From NCBI GenBank assembly GCA_964557285.1, contig CAZKZS010000008.1:1-39044 (forward strand): a stretch of DNA of 39,044 nucleotides, given 5' to 3'. Below, in pieces: positions 25,045 through 33,520 of this stretch. This DNA is from SB15 sp964557285 (GTDB lineage: Bacteria; Chloroflexota; Anaerolineae; Aggregatilineales; J027). Made by a program: the position numbers and the translations under genes. Below the pieces are notes generated by a model, which did no database searches, was not told where the DNA came from, and saw only the letters and a list, made by a program, of their open reading frames with translations. Numbering within the stretch: the first letter of the stretch is position 1; each line of letters begins with the position of its first letter.

Positions 25045-26307
25045 ATGCGAGGTCGAGTAGTCGTGCTGCTGGTGCTTGTCATCGTGGCAGCCGTCGTAGC
25101 GGTGGCAGCGATTTTCCTGACGGGCGGTGATGATACAACGGATACCACCAGCACTGCCGAACCGGGAAGTGAAACCGGACTGGTTGAAACACCAGTCTCC
25201 GAGGGAGGGGATGAATCCACGCCAGTCCCGTTAGGTGAGGTCGAAGTTGCGCCGGTGGTGGTTGCGTTGCAGGATTTACCGCGTGGTTTTCGTATCACCC
25301 GTGAATTTGTAGAAGCGGCGTCGCCTGCGGTCGGTATTGTGCTTTATCCCAGGACGAATGTGCCTTTAAACAGTTTTTCCGACCCGCAGGAAGTCATTGG
25401 CTATATTGTTCGCAGTGACATTGCCCGCGAATCCCCTGTTTTGCGTACTCAACTCACGGTAGAAGTCGATGCGCTGTCGGATAGAGGGCTGCTGTCCGCC
25501 GTCGGTTCAGATGCGGCGCTGCTCCTGCCGCCCGGTAAAGTGGCGGTGACGCTGCCTTTGGATCGCACAGGGATTGGGTCGGTTGCTTTTGCGCCACAGC
25601 CCGGAGATTATGTTGATGTTATCGTGAGTTTCTTATTTGTTGAAGTGGATGAAACCTTCCAGACCCGCCGCCCCAACCAAATTTCGGTGATTTCGCGCAC
25701 GCCCGAAGGTGAACTGGTATTTTCAACGCCGATTGAAGGTCGTCCCGAACCCAGTACGCTGTCATCGCTGGGTGTCTTAATTATTCCCAGCGAATCAGCA
25801 CAGCGTCCGCGTTTGCTCACCCAGCGAACGGTTGAACGTGCCTACGTTTTATATACGGGGTTATTCCCATTGGACGGTCAGTTGGTGGGTAAGATAACGG
25901 CGACTCCTTTTAATACTCCAACTCCCGCGCCCGTTGATGAGGATGCTCAGCAGCAGGCGGCGACCCCAACCATTCCGGTCACACCAACTGATGCTTATCC
26001 GTCGGTGATTACGCTGGCGGTTGACCCGCAGGAAGCGCTGGTGCTGGTCTGGGCGCTGGATGCCCAGGTGCCGCTGACTCTGGCGCTGCGTTCGGCTTCT
26101 CCATCAGAAGGCGGCGACCAGCCGACCACTGCCGTTACCCTGCAATATCTGATTGAAACGTACAATATCCCTCAACCGCCTATTTTGCCGTTTGCGCTGG
26201 AACCCGGCATTACCAGCCTGCGCTCTGCTCAACTTGATATTTTCACTGAGTTCAGCTTCCCAACCACTGACCAGACAGGAACGCAGCCGGGAATAGGTGA
26301 ACCCTAA
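25045..26307 (+). CDS. cpaB: CpaB/RcpC-like SAF-domain protein of the Tad system
   Basis: The 420-residue protein has an N-terminal membrane helix (VVVLLVLVIVAAVVAVAAIF) and a low-complexity linker rich in Thr, Glu and Ser. A SAF domain follows at about 70-135 (VVVALQDLPRGFRITREFVE ... DIARESPVLRTQLT), then the RcpC/CpaB domain (LLLPPGKVAVTLPLDRTGIG, PQPGDYVDVIV). CpaB proteins act in assembly of Flp/Tad pili. GAGGAG lies six bases before the ATG. It heads a row of Tad genes. No secretin (CpaC) follows, which would fit a single-membrane envelope. A 13-bp hairpin separates it from cpaE. Confidence 0.8.
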   Translation: MRGRVVVLLVLVIVAAVVAVAAIFLTGGDDTTDTTSTAEPGSETGLVETPVSEGGDESTPVPLGEVEVAPVVVALQDLPRGFRITREFVEAASPAVGIVLYPRTNVPLNSFSDPQEVIGYIVRSDIARESPVLRTQLTVEVDALSDRGLLSAVGSDAALLLPPGKVAVTLPLDRTGIGSVAFAPQPGDYVDVIVSFLFVEVDETFQTRRPNQISVISRTPEGELVFSTPIEGRPEPSTLSSLGVLIIPSESAQRPRLLTQRTVERAYVLYTGLFPLDGQLVGKITATPFNTPTPAPVDEDAQQQAATPTIPVTPTDAYPSVITLAVDPQEALVLVWALDAQVPLTLALRSASPSEGGDQPTTAVTLQYLIETYNIPQPPILPFALEPGITSLRSAQLDIFTEFSFPTTDQTGTQPGIGEP

Positions 26308-26323
26308 TTGGCTTATAATATAA

Positions 26324-26358
26324 TTATCTGAGAGTGGGCGCTGGACACTCTCAGATAA
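26324..26358 (+). repeat. 13-bp perfect hairpin between cpaB and cpaE
   Basis: TTATCTGAGAGTG and CACTCTCAGATAA form a perfect 13-bp stem around a 9-base loop. No T-run follows on the plus strand, so it is not a normal terminator. It may be an RNA-stability or processing element, or an operator. A TATAAT lies just before it at 26314-26319. Confidence 0.6.
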
Positions 26359-26388
26359 CCGTTGAATCGAAGTAAAGTGAGGACACGC

Positions 26389-27672
26389 ATGGCAGGCGAT
26401 GTGATTAAGGTTTTACTGGTTGATGACATCCCGGAAACGCGGGATAACTTAACGAAACTTCTGGCGTTTGAAACAGATATTAAGGTCGTTGGGGCGGCAG
26501 CTACTGGCCGCGAAGGGCTGGAAATTGCGGCGGCGACCCGACCCGATGTGATTTTGATGGACATCAACATGCCGGATATGGATGGCATCACGGCGACGGA
26601 AGAAATCGCTAAAATTGTTCCTGCCGCCGCCGTGGTGATGATGTCCGTCCAGAGTGAGTCGGACTATCTGCGCCGTGCAATGCTGGCCGGAGCAAGAGAT
26701 TTTCTGACCAAACCCATTTCTGGTGATGATTTATACTCGACCATCCGGCGTGTCTATGAACTCAACAAGAGTTTACGCCTTCAGTTTGATGCTGCCGCCA
26801 CCGCCGGAATTTCGGAGGGTGGCAAAAAGGCGAAAAAAGCTGGCAAAGCTGCCGGACATATCATCGCGGTTTACAGTCCACAGGGCGGCTCTGGTGTCAC
26901 GACGATTGCAACCAATATGGCAACAGCCATGATGAGCGAAGGCACGCGCGTGCTGCTGGTCGATACGGATTTGCAGTTTGGCGACGTGGGGGTATTTCTG
27001 AACCTGAGCGCCAAACATTCTCTGGTAGAACTGGCGCAATCCGTCGGCGACCTTGACGAAGACCTGATTGAGAATGTCATGGTGACGCATGGCAGTGGGT
27101 TAAAAGTGCTGCTGGGGCCGCCTTCACCGGAAGAAGCCGAAAAAGTCAATCCGAAAGACCTGGCCGAAATTGTTTCCCGGTTGGCAACCCACTACGACTA
27201 TCTGATTGTCGACCTGCCGCACGCCTTAAACGACGCTACGCTGAATATTCTGGATATCGCGGAGCGTATTGTGCTGGTGGCAAATCCTACGCTGCCGTGT
27301 ATTAAAAATGTGCGGGTGATTCTGGATTTGTTTGTGGCGCTGCTATATCCGCCGGAAAAAATCATGTTTGCCATGAATCGGGTGAATGTCGATTTGAAGG
27401 GCGGGCGGGCATCTATCCCGATAGAAGCCATTGAAAACAACCTGAAACGTAAAACCGATGTGCGGATTCCGACCGATGACCGGGTGTTTCTGTCGGCTGT
27501 GAATCAGGGGGTTTCAGTGATTGCCAAAGACACCAATCGCTCCCCAGCGCGAGAACTTATCGAATTGGCGCAAAAAGTACGGCACAGTTTTGCCGCCCCG
27601 GAAGAAGAAGAGGAAGAAGTGATGCAGGAACAGCCCAAACAGTCGCGTTTGAGTGGTTTGTTCCGTCGGTAG
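26389..27672 (+). CDS. cpaE: CpaE/TadZ-like protein: receiver domain plus MinD/ParA-type ATPase fold
   Basis: The 427-residue protein has an intact N-terminal receiver (Asp12-Asp13, phospho-acceptor Asp58 in VILMDINMP, Ser86, Lys108 in LTKPI) and a MinD-like domain from about 157. The Walker A region reads SPQGGSGVTT: both lysines of the deviant ParA motif (K-G-G-x-G-K-T) are replaced (Gln165, Val170). Some TadZ/CpaE proteins are known to have such atypical motifs. Other MinD marks remain: RVLLVDTDLQFGDVGVFLNL and YDYLIVDLPHALND. CpaE localises the Tad machine at the membrane. The C-terminal tail is acidic and ends RLSGLFRR. GAGGA precedes the ATG at 26389; an earlier in-frame TTG is unlikely. 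Confidence 0.9.
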   Translation: MAGDVIKVLLVDDIPETRDNLTKLLAFETDIKVVGAAATGREGLEIAAATRPDVILMDINMPDMDGITATEEIAKIVPAAAVVMMSVQSESDYLRRAMLAGARDFLTKPISGDDLYSTIRRVYELNKSLRLQFDAAATAGISEGGKKAKKAGKAAGHIIAVYSPQGGSGVTTIATNMATAMMSEGTRVLLVDTDLQFGDVGVFLNLSAKHSLVELAQSVGDLDEDLIENVMVTHGSGLKVLLGPPSPEEAEKVNPKDLAEIVSRLATHYDYLIVDLPHALNDATLNILDIAERIVLVANPTLPCIKNVRVILDLFVALLYPPEKIMFAMNRVNVDLKGGRASIPIEAIENNLKRKTDVRIPTDDRVFLSAVNQGVSVIAKDTNRSPARELIELAQKVRHSFAAPEEEEEEVMQEQPKQSRLSGLFRR

Positions 27673-27705
27673 TGAGTGTATTGTTAGCTATAAGGAGCGT
27701 GTGAA

Positions 27706-29097
27706 ATGTCGCTATTAAAACGCATTGGCAACCCAGAAGGCGCGGGGAGTGGAGGGAATAATCCACAGCAGCGCCCCCCTACTGAAGCAAACAAACTGGC
27801 TCAAATGCGGGTGCAGCGTCAGGTAGCCCCTACCTCCAGTCATGCTGATATAAAATCCCGTGTGCAGGCCAAGCTGATGTCTGAACTCGATCCTTCAATG
27901 GATGCATCATCACCGGAATTCCGGGCAACCATTGAAGAACTGTTCCAGACGATTTTACAGGAAGAAAATATCGTGATGAGCCGTTCGGAGCGTCATTCCC
28001 TGTTTGAAGCGATTATCGCGGAAATCCTGGGGTTTGGGCCGCTTGAGCCGCTTCTGGCCGATGATACCATCACGGAAATCATGGTGAACGGTCCGAAGAA
28101 TGTGTACATTGAACAGCGCGGGAATCTGTCACGCTCGAATGTCACCTTTGAAAGCGAAGATCATGTGCTGCGCGTACTGGATCGTATCGTTGCCCCGCTT
28201 GGCCGCCGTATTGACGAAAGTTCGCCCTACGTGGATGCCCGTCTGCCTGATGGCTCGCGTGTGAACGCCGTCATCCGTCCGATTGCGCTGTGCGGCCCCA
28301 CGATTACCATCCGTAAATTCTCCAAAAAACCTCTGACGGTAGAAAATCTCATTAGCTTTGGCACGATGACACCTGAAATGGCAGAATTTATGCGTGCCTG
28401 CGTGGTAGGGCGTTTGAACGCCGTGGTGTCTGGAGGTACAGGCTCAGGCAAAACCACGCTGCTGAACGTGCTTTCCAGTTTTATTCCCAATGATGAACGG
28501 ATTATTACGGTTGAAAACGCGGCGGAACTTCAGCTTCGGCAGGAGCATGTGGTTTCGCTGGAAAGCCGCCCCCCGAACATTGAAGGACGCGGCGAAGTGA
28601 CCATTCAGGATTTGGTGGTCAACTGTTTGCGTATGCGGCCCGACCGGATTGTGGTTGGGGAATGTCGTTCTGGCGAAGCGCTGGATATGCTTCAAGCGAT
28701 GAATACGGGACATGACGGCTCGCTGACCACCGCACACTCGAACAGCCCGCGTGATACGATTGCCCGTCTTGAAGTGATGTGCTTGATGGCGGGGATGGAT
28801 TTACCGGTGCGGGCGATTCGTGAACAGATTGCTTCTGCTGTTGACCTGATTTGCCATCAGGAACGGCTGCGTGATGGGTCACGTAAAATTGTGAAAGTCA
28901 CCGAAGTTCAGGGCATGGAAGGGGACGTAATCACCCTGTCCGATATTTTTGAATTTGAGCAAACCGGCATCGAAGCGGGGAAGGTGATTGGGCGTATCCG
29001 GCCAACGGGTTTGCGTCCCAAATTCATTGACAAACTGGAAGCTGCGGGTCAGCACCTGCCGCCGTCGGTGTTTGGTATTGGTATCGGACGTTACTAA
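27706..29097 (+). CDS. cpaF: CpaF/TadA secretion ATPase of the Tad system
   Basis: The 463-residue protein is a GSPII_E-type hexameric ATPase. Key parts are LGFGPLEPLLADDTITEIMV at the N-terminal domain, Walker A SGGTGSGKTT (Lys249), the Asp box ITVENAAELQL, Walker B RIVVGECRSGEALDMLQAMN and the His box GSLTTAHSN. It powers assembly or secretion of Flp-type pili. About 75 residues at the start are poorly conserved in appearance and rich in Gln and Pro. AAGGAG lies eight bases before the ATG. It is 33 bases after cpaE and 92 bases before tadB. Confidence 0.96.
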   Translation: MSLLKRIGNPEGAGSGGNNPQQRPPTEANKLAQMRVQRQVAPTSSHADIKSRVQAKLMSELDPSMDASSPEFRATIEELFQTILQEENIVMSRSERHSLFEAIIAEILGFGPLEPLLADDTITEIMVNGPKNVYIEQRGNLSRSNVTFESEDHVLRVLDRIVAPLGRRIDESSPYVDARLPDGSRVNAVIRPIALCGPTITIRKFSKKPLTVENLISFGTMTPEMAEFMRACVVGRLNAVVSGGTGSGKTTLLNVLSSFIPNDERIITVENAAELQLRQEHVVSLESRPPNIEGRGEVTIQDLVVNCLRMRPDRIVVGECRSGEALDMLQAMNTGHDGSLTTAHSNSPRDTIARLEVMCLMAGMDLPVRAIREQIASAVDLICHQERLRDGSRKIVKVTEVQGMEGDVITLSDIFEFEQTGIEAGKVIGRIRPTGLRPKFIDKLEAAGQHLPPSVFGIGIGRY

Positions 29098-29189
29098 CAT
29101 CCGTGTTCTAAGGTTGTTAGAAATCTGACTCGGACGGCTATTTTGGTGTATTCTTGATGTACGTCGTGTTAGTGTGAGGGCGAGTTACT
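29098..29189 (+). other. gap between cpaF and tadB
   Basis: This 92-base gap holds a small perfect hairpin (TTCTAA-GGTTG-TTAGAA, 29106-29122) with no T-run after it. I see no promoter with both boxes at good spacing. Confidence 0.3.
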
Positions 29190-30191
29190 TTGGACATCGG
29201 CATCGAAATCCTGATTATCGGCGGAGGCGCTTTACTGGCATTTGGAGTCCTCGCCTTTGGCATTTACACCATCCGGCGAGACCGCCAGAAGCAAATTGAG
29301 GAACGTTTAGGCCGCTACACAAGCGATTATGGCAGAGAGCTTTCTGAACTCCTGGAGTCGGAAGGCACTTCCATACATCAGGCCAGTGGCATTGAACTGC
29401 TTCAGGAAGCAGCAGATAAGGCTATCTCTCAAAGTAATTTTGCCAGTGTCTGGAAATCGCAGCTTTCGCGGGCTGACCTCAAACTTACCCCCGCAGAATT
29501 TTTAGGGCTGCACTTTGTTTCGGTGATTGGCTTTTTCCTGGCGGCGTATCTGGTGGTGTTTGGAGGCAACATTGTTCTCTCCATTCTCGCTGGCGTAGCT
29601 GGATTTTTTGCGCCACGTATCTGGGTTTCTATGAAGATAGGGCGGCGCTTGCATCAGTTTGAATATCAACTGCCGGATAACCTGCAAATGTGGGTGAATG
29701 GGCTGCGTTCTGGTTATTCCGTGCTGCAAGCCATCGAAGGGATAGCGCGAGAAGCTGCCGAACCCACCGCTACCGAATTTAAACGGGTAGTCAAAGAAGT
29801 TCAGTTGGGTATCCCGATGGAAGAAGCTATGGATCATATGCTGACCCGTATGCCCAGCGAAGACCTTGATCTGGTCATTACCGCCGTTAACATTCAACGC
29901 GAAGTCGGGGGTAATCTGGCAGAAATTCTGGAAGTCATTAGCCATACCATCCGTGAACGGATTAAGTTAAAAGGCGAAATTCGCGTTTTAACGGCGCAGG
30001 GGCGTGTAACCGGATACATTATCGGCGGGATGCCTGTTTTGCTGCTGGCCTTCCTGATGATGGCAAACCCGGATTACGTCGGACGCTTATTTGAAAATCG
30101 GATGTGCGGTTGGCCGATGCTGGGCTGTGGCGCCAGCATGATTGCCATTGGTGTGGCGGTCATCCAGAAAATCATTGACATTGAGATTTAG
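29190..30191 (+). CDS. tadB: TadB-like inner membrane platform protein
   Basis: The 333-residue protein has an N-terminal helix (8-26), two central helices and two C-terminal helices around a T2SSF domain. The domain has LPDNLQMWVNGLRSGYSVLQ, QLGIPMEEAMDHMLTRMPSE and QREVGGNLAEILEVISHTIR. It is the platform on which the CpaF ATPase acts. The start is a TTG, since no ATG or GTG precedes the first helix; AGGGCGAG lies upstream at fair distance. It is followed nine bases later by tadC. Confidence 0.92.
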   Translation: MDIGIEILIIGGGALLAFGVLAFGIYTIRRDRQKQIEERLGRYTSDYGRELSELLESEGTSIHQASGIELLQEAADKAISQSNFASVWKSQLSRADLKLTPAEFLGLHFVSVIGFFLAAYLVVFGGNIVLSILAGVAGFFAPRIWVSMKIGRRLHQFEYQLPDNLQMWVNGLRSGYSVLQAIEGIAREAAEPTATEFKRVVKEVQLGIPMEEAMDHMLTRMPSEDLDLVITAVNIQREVGGNLAEILEVISHTIRERIKLKGEIRVLTAQGRVTGYIIGGMPVLLLAFLMMANPDYVGRLFENRMCGWPMLGCGASMIAIGVAVIQKIIDIEI

Positions 30192-30200
30192 GAGCGTTTT

Positions 30201-31139
30201 ATGGGTGGTTTAGTGGGTCCTCTAATTCTCCTAGGAATTGGTCTGGTTCTGTTTATCGGGCTGGTCATTGTTGGGCGGCGGGGGCAGTCGGATGTTGACC
30301 CCCTGGAACAGCGTCTTGCTCAATATGGAGATCGGGAACTTCCGGCTTCTCTTGAGGAACTGGAAATGACCCTCAGCTTCCAGGATCGTGTGATTGTTCC
30401 CATGTACCAGGGAATAGCGAAACTGGTGGTGAAATTTACGCCGGAAAACCGGATTGAGGAAATCCGCACCAAACTGGATCGTGCCGGAATGCTGGATAAG
30501 CAGGACCCAACGACCTTTTTTGGTCAGCAAATCGCCCTGATGCTTGGATTGGGCGGGGGCGCATTTTTCCTGTTTTTCTTCGTCAGGGATTGGCCGACAA
30601 CCCGGGCGATTATTGGCACTCTGGTAGGTGCATTGTTAGGCTATTACCTGCCTGTTCTGCAGCTTTCAAGCAAAATCGCCAAACGTCAGGATACGATCAT
30701 TAAATCCCTGCCGGATGCACTTGATTTGATGGTTATTTGTGTGGAAGCGGGTCTGGGTTTTGACGCGGCCATGGGAAAAGTCTATGAAAAATGGGACAAC
30801 GATCTTGCGCTGGCTTTTGGACGTATCATTCAGGAGATCCAACTTGGAAAAGCCCGCCGCGAAGCCATGCGCGATATGGCGAATCGGCTTGATGTAACGG
30901 ACTTCAGTACCTTTGCTGCTGCCATTATCCAGGCGGACCAGCTTGGGGTAAGCATCGGTAAAATTCTGCGTATTCAGTCTGACCAGATGCGCGTCAAACG
31001 TCGTCAAAGAGCGCAGGAAAAAGCACATCAGGCACCTGTGAAGATGATGATTCCCATGACCTTTTTTATCTTTCCAGCGATCTGGATTGTATTGTTAGGC
31101 CCGTCAATTATGGTGGTGATGGAATCAGGAGTGTTTTAA
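30201..31139 (+). CDS. tadC: TadC-like inner membrane platform protein
   Basis: The 312-residue protein has an N-terminal helix (about 5-25), two helices at about 113-150, a T2SSF domain with LPDALDLMVICVEAGLGFDA and QADQLGVSIGKILRIQSDQM, and a final helix near 285-308. It pairs with TadB as the second platform protein. The RQRAQEKAHQAPVKMMIPM stretch is typical of TadC. AGGAG lies six bases before the ATG. It is the last recognisable Tad gene here. No flp pilin, tadV peptidase or TadE/F-like pseudopilin follows. Confidence 0.93.
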   Translation: MGGLVGPLILLGIGLVLFIGLVIVGRRGQSDVDPLEQRLAQYGDRELPASLEELEMTLSFQDRVIVPMYQGIAKLVVKFTPENRIEEIRTKLDRAGMLDKQDPTTFFGQQIALMLGLGGGAFFLFFFVRDWPTTRAIIGTLVGALLGYYLPVLQLSSKIAKRQDTIIKSLPDALDLMVICVEAGLGFDAAMGKVYEKWDNDLALAFGRIIQEIQLGKARREAMRDMANRLDVTDFSTFAAAIIQADQLGVSIGKILRIQSDQMRVKRRQRAQEKAHQAPVKMMIPMTFFIFPAIWIVLLGPSIMVVMESGVF

Positions 31140-31180
31140 ACTGTCTGCCCATCAAATCAATAAAAGATAGGTGTCGCTGA

Positions 31181-31840
31181 ATGGAACAAACACTGCGACT
31201 CCTGGTACGTCAAGGGTGGTCTGGCCTGGTGAATCTGGTCTTTCCGCCCATGTGTGTGAACTGTGGGCGTGCCGGGAGTCTGTTGTGTTCTATTTGTTGG
31301 GAGGAAGCGGTGGTGTTTGCCAACGAGCCTGCCACGCCCCTGCCTGAACTGGATGGAATCGTTTCACTGGCCGTTCATACCGGCGCTGTCCGTGAGGCGA
31401 TTCATGCCCTCAAATATGAAGCGGTCAAAGAGATCGCTCAGCCCCTTGCCGAACAACTTGCCCCGCGTATTCTGTGGACCTTTGACGCGATTGTTCCCGT
31501 GCCACTCCATGCCGCCCGCTTGCAGGAAAGAGGGTATAATCAGGCGCAACTCATAGCGGAAGCACTTGGGAACGTCATGAACTGTCCTGTATCGCCCCAT
31601 ATGCTGCGGCGCGATAAATTTACCACCAGCCAGGTAGGGCTAAACGCGGTGGAACGGCAGGCCAATGTGGAAGATGCGTTTGCGGTGCAGGGGGCAGTAG
31701 TTCCGCGTGTGCTGCTGGTCGATGATGTACGGACCACAGGCGCGACGCTGTGTGCCTGCGCCAGCGCCTTACGTGGGGCGGGTGTTACAACAGTCTATGG
31801 TGCAACGGTTTCTGTTGCTGCCGATAATTCGCTTATGTGA
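31181..31840 (+). CDS. comFC: ComF-family phosphoribosyltransferase-like protein
   Basis: The 219-residue protein has the ComF N-terminal zinc-binding motif (PPMCVNCGRAGSLLCSICW, four Cys) and a C-terminal type I PRTase fold. The PRPP loop is VLLVDDVRTTGATL, and VPVPLHAARLQERGYNQAQL is the usual ComF signature. In naturally competent bacteria ComFC is needed for uptake or processing of transforming DNA, and it is also widespread in non-competent species. It lies 41 bases after the Tad genes and before hpf. Tad-like pili and ComFC together could serve DNA uptake, but no ComEA/ComEC is in view. Confidence 0.93.
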   Translation: MEQTLRLLVRQGWSGLVNLVFPPMCVNCGRAGSLLCSICWEEAVVFANEPATPLPELDGIVSLAVHTGAVREAIHALKYEAVKEIAQPLAEQLAPRILWTFDAIVPVPLHAARLQERGYNQAQLIAEALGNVMNCPVSPHMLRRDKFTTSQVGLNAVERQANVEDAFAVQGAVVPRVLLVDDVRTTGATLCACASALRGAGVTTVYGATVSVAADNSLM

Positions 31841-31853
31841 TATGGAGACCCAG

Positions 31854-32438
31854 ATGGACATTAAAATCTACAGTATGAATGTCAATTTGTCAGAGAAGGT
31901 CAAAGAGTATGCGGAGAAAAAACTGGATAAACTTGACCGATACATGCCGAATCTGATTGAAGTACGTCTTGAACTGGGGCAGGAAAAACACAAAACCAAA
32001 GAGCAGCCTCTCGCCCAGCTGACACTCCGCAACAACCGGGGGGTGATTCTGCGGGCAGAAGAAAAAAAACAGGACTCTATTATCGCGGCGGTAGACGCGG
32101 TTCTGGACAAAATGTATCGGCAAATTGAACGGTACAAAGGCAAAGGCCGCCGCAAAGGAAGCGGGTCACATCGCTGGCTTGAACCCATTTCCGAATGGGC
32201 GGAAATGGAAGAAATTCCACCGCATGAAGTGGTAGATTATGATGAAGAACAGCCCAATCAGGTGGTCAAACGTAAAATGGTCATGCTCACCCCGATGAGC
32301 GAACAGGAAGCGATTGACCAGATGGAACTGCTGGGGCATGACTTTTTCCTGTTCTTTAATGGGGAAGAAGAAACCATCAATGTTCTATACCGCCGCAAAG
32401 ATAACCAGTACGGCGTTTTGACCCCCCGTATTGATTGA
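31854..32438 (+). CDS. hpf: Long-form ribosome hibernation-promoting factor
   Basis: The 194-residue product has the N-terminal ribosome-binding domain (MDIKIYSMNVNLSEKVKEYA, with LAQLTLRNNRGVILRAEEKK) and the C-terminal dimerisation domain (MSEQEAIDQMELLGHDFFLF ... INVLYRRKDNQYGVLTPR). The long form dimerises 70S ribosomes into 100S particles in stationary phase. GGAG lies six bases before the ATG at 31854. The frame stays open further upstream but only overlaps comFC. An ATG at 31842 has no good ribosome site. The stop codon overlaps the start of the next gene (TGATG). Confidence 0.95.
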   Translation: MDIKIYSMNVNLSEKVKEYAEKKLDKLDRYMPNLIEVRLELGQEKHKTKEQPLAQLTLRNNRGVILRAEEKKQDSIIAAVDAVLDKMYRQIERYKGKGRRKGSGSHRWLEPISEWAEMEEIPPHEVVDYDEEQPNQVVKRKMVMLTPMSEQEAIDQMELLGHDFFLFFNGEEETINVLYRRKDNQYGVLTPRID

Positions 32439-33520
32439 TGACCCTGGGCATAATTTTAATGCTGGGGGTGGGCGCAGACTCGCCCCCGGCTCAACTGGTA
32501 TGGCAGGCACAGCAGGCCGCTACCCTGGATTTAATTCACCTGCTGCGGGCAATTTCTCCGGCCAGACTCATTTTAAGTTCGCCCGATTTTTCGTGGCTGC
32601 CTCCGGTTGAAAATGTTATTTTAGAACCCGACCTACCCGGCGTCCCATTTCATTTTGGCACCCGGCTGGCAGAACTCATCCAAAAACATGACCTGGAAAC
32701 CGCCCTGTATTTCGGCGGGGGAAGTGTGCCGCTTCTGAACGCCGATTTAATGCGGTCTATTTTTGAAACCCTGCTTTCGGAAAATACCCCACTTGTGCTT
32801 ACCAACAACCGTCATTCCAGCGACTGGGCGGCGATTCGTCAAACCGACGTTTCGCTGATTCGGCAGGTCAATCGTGATAACAGTCTGGCCTGGTATCTGG
32901 GTGAAAAAGGGTATCCAGTCAAAATTGTGGCGGAAAACCGTCCGGCGGTGCATTTAGATATAGATACCCCAACCGACCTTGCCATTTTGCGACTGCATTC
33001 CGAAACTCAGCCGCACTTAAAACAATTTTTGGCGGCTCTGCCCCAGTTAGAGGTCATCCCCCTGCCTGCCGTCATGGATACCCTCCGACGGGATGCGTCA
33101 CAGGTGACACTGATTGGGCGGGTTTCTCCGCAGGCATGGCTGGCACTCAACCGGGTTACACGCTGCTGGATCCGTGTTTTTGCGGAGGAGCGCGGCATGG
33201 TTGCCAGCGAACGCCTTAAAAAAGGGGAAGTCCGTTCCGTACTGACCGAACTCTATACGCTTCAGGGGGCGGAAAAATTTTTTAAACTGCTGGCTTCCAT
33301 GTCTGATGCGGTGATTATAGACAGTCGGGTTTTGATGGCCGCCCACTATCAATTTTTACCCGAAGATCGTTTTGCTTCCGATTTGTTTATGCGGGTTGAT
33401 GACCCCTGGCTGGATGAATTTACGCAGGCGGCCAAAAACGCGCCGATTCCGGTGCTTTTGGGGGGTCACAGTGTGGTTGCAGGCGGGTTGTACGCTATCG
33501 CTGAGATGTTAAACGCTTAA
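32438..33520 (+). CDS. Nucleotidyltransferase-like protein of unknown substrate
   Basis: The 360-residue protein has an N-terminal half that looks like a MobA/CofC-type nucleotidyltransferase fold: a Gly-rich start (LGIILMLGVGADS), ALYFGGGSVPLLNADLMRSI at the place of the usual GDxPL motif, and AVHLDIDTPTDLAIL, the typical D-I-D-T-P-x-D-L end. The expected Asp of the GD motif is replaced by Ser, and the Gly-rich loop is degraded, so catalysis is uncertain. The C-terminal half (about 200-360) ends in ASDLFMRVDDPWLDEFTQAA and VLLGGHSVVAGGLYAIAEML and is not recognised. The ATG at 32438 overlaps the hpf stop (TGATG). The 3' end overlaps the convergent glycosyltransferase by 26 bases. Confidence 0.75.
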   Translation: MTLGIILMLGVGADSPPAQLVWQAQQAATLDLIHLLRAISPARLILSSPDFSWLPPVENVILEPDLPGVPFHFGTRLAELIQKHDLETALYFGGGSVPLLNADLMRSIFETLLSENTPLVLTNNRHSSDWAAIRQTDVSLIRQVNRDNSLAWYLGEKGYPVKIVAENRPAVHLDIDTPTDLAILRLHSETQPHLKQFLAALPQLEVIPLPAVMDTLRRDASQVTLIGRVSPQAWLALNRVTRCWIRVFAEERGMVASERLKKGEVRSVLTELYTLQGAEKFFKLLASMSDAVIIDSRVLMAAHYQFLPEDRFASDLFMRVDDPWLDEFTQAAKNAPIPVLLGGHSVVAGGLYAIAEMLNA

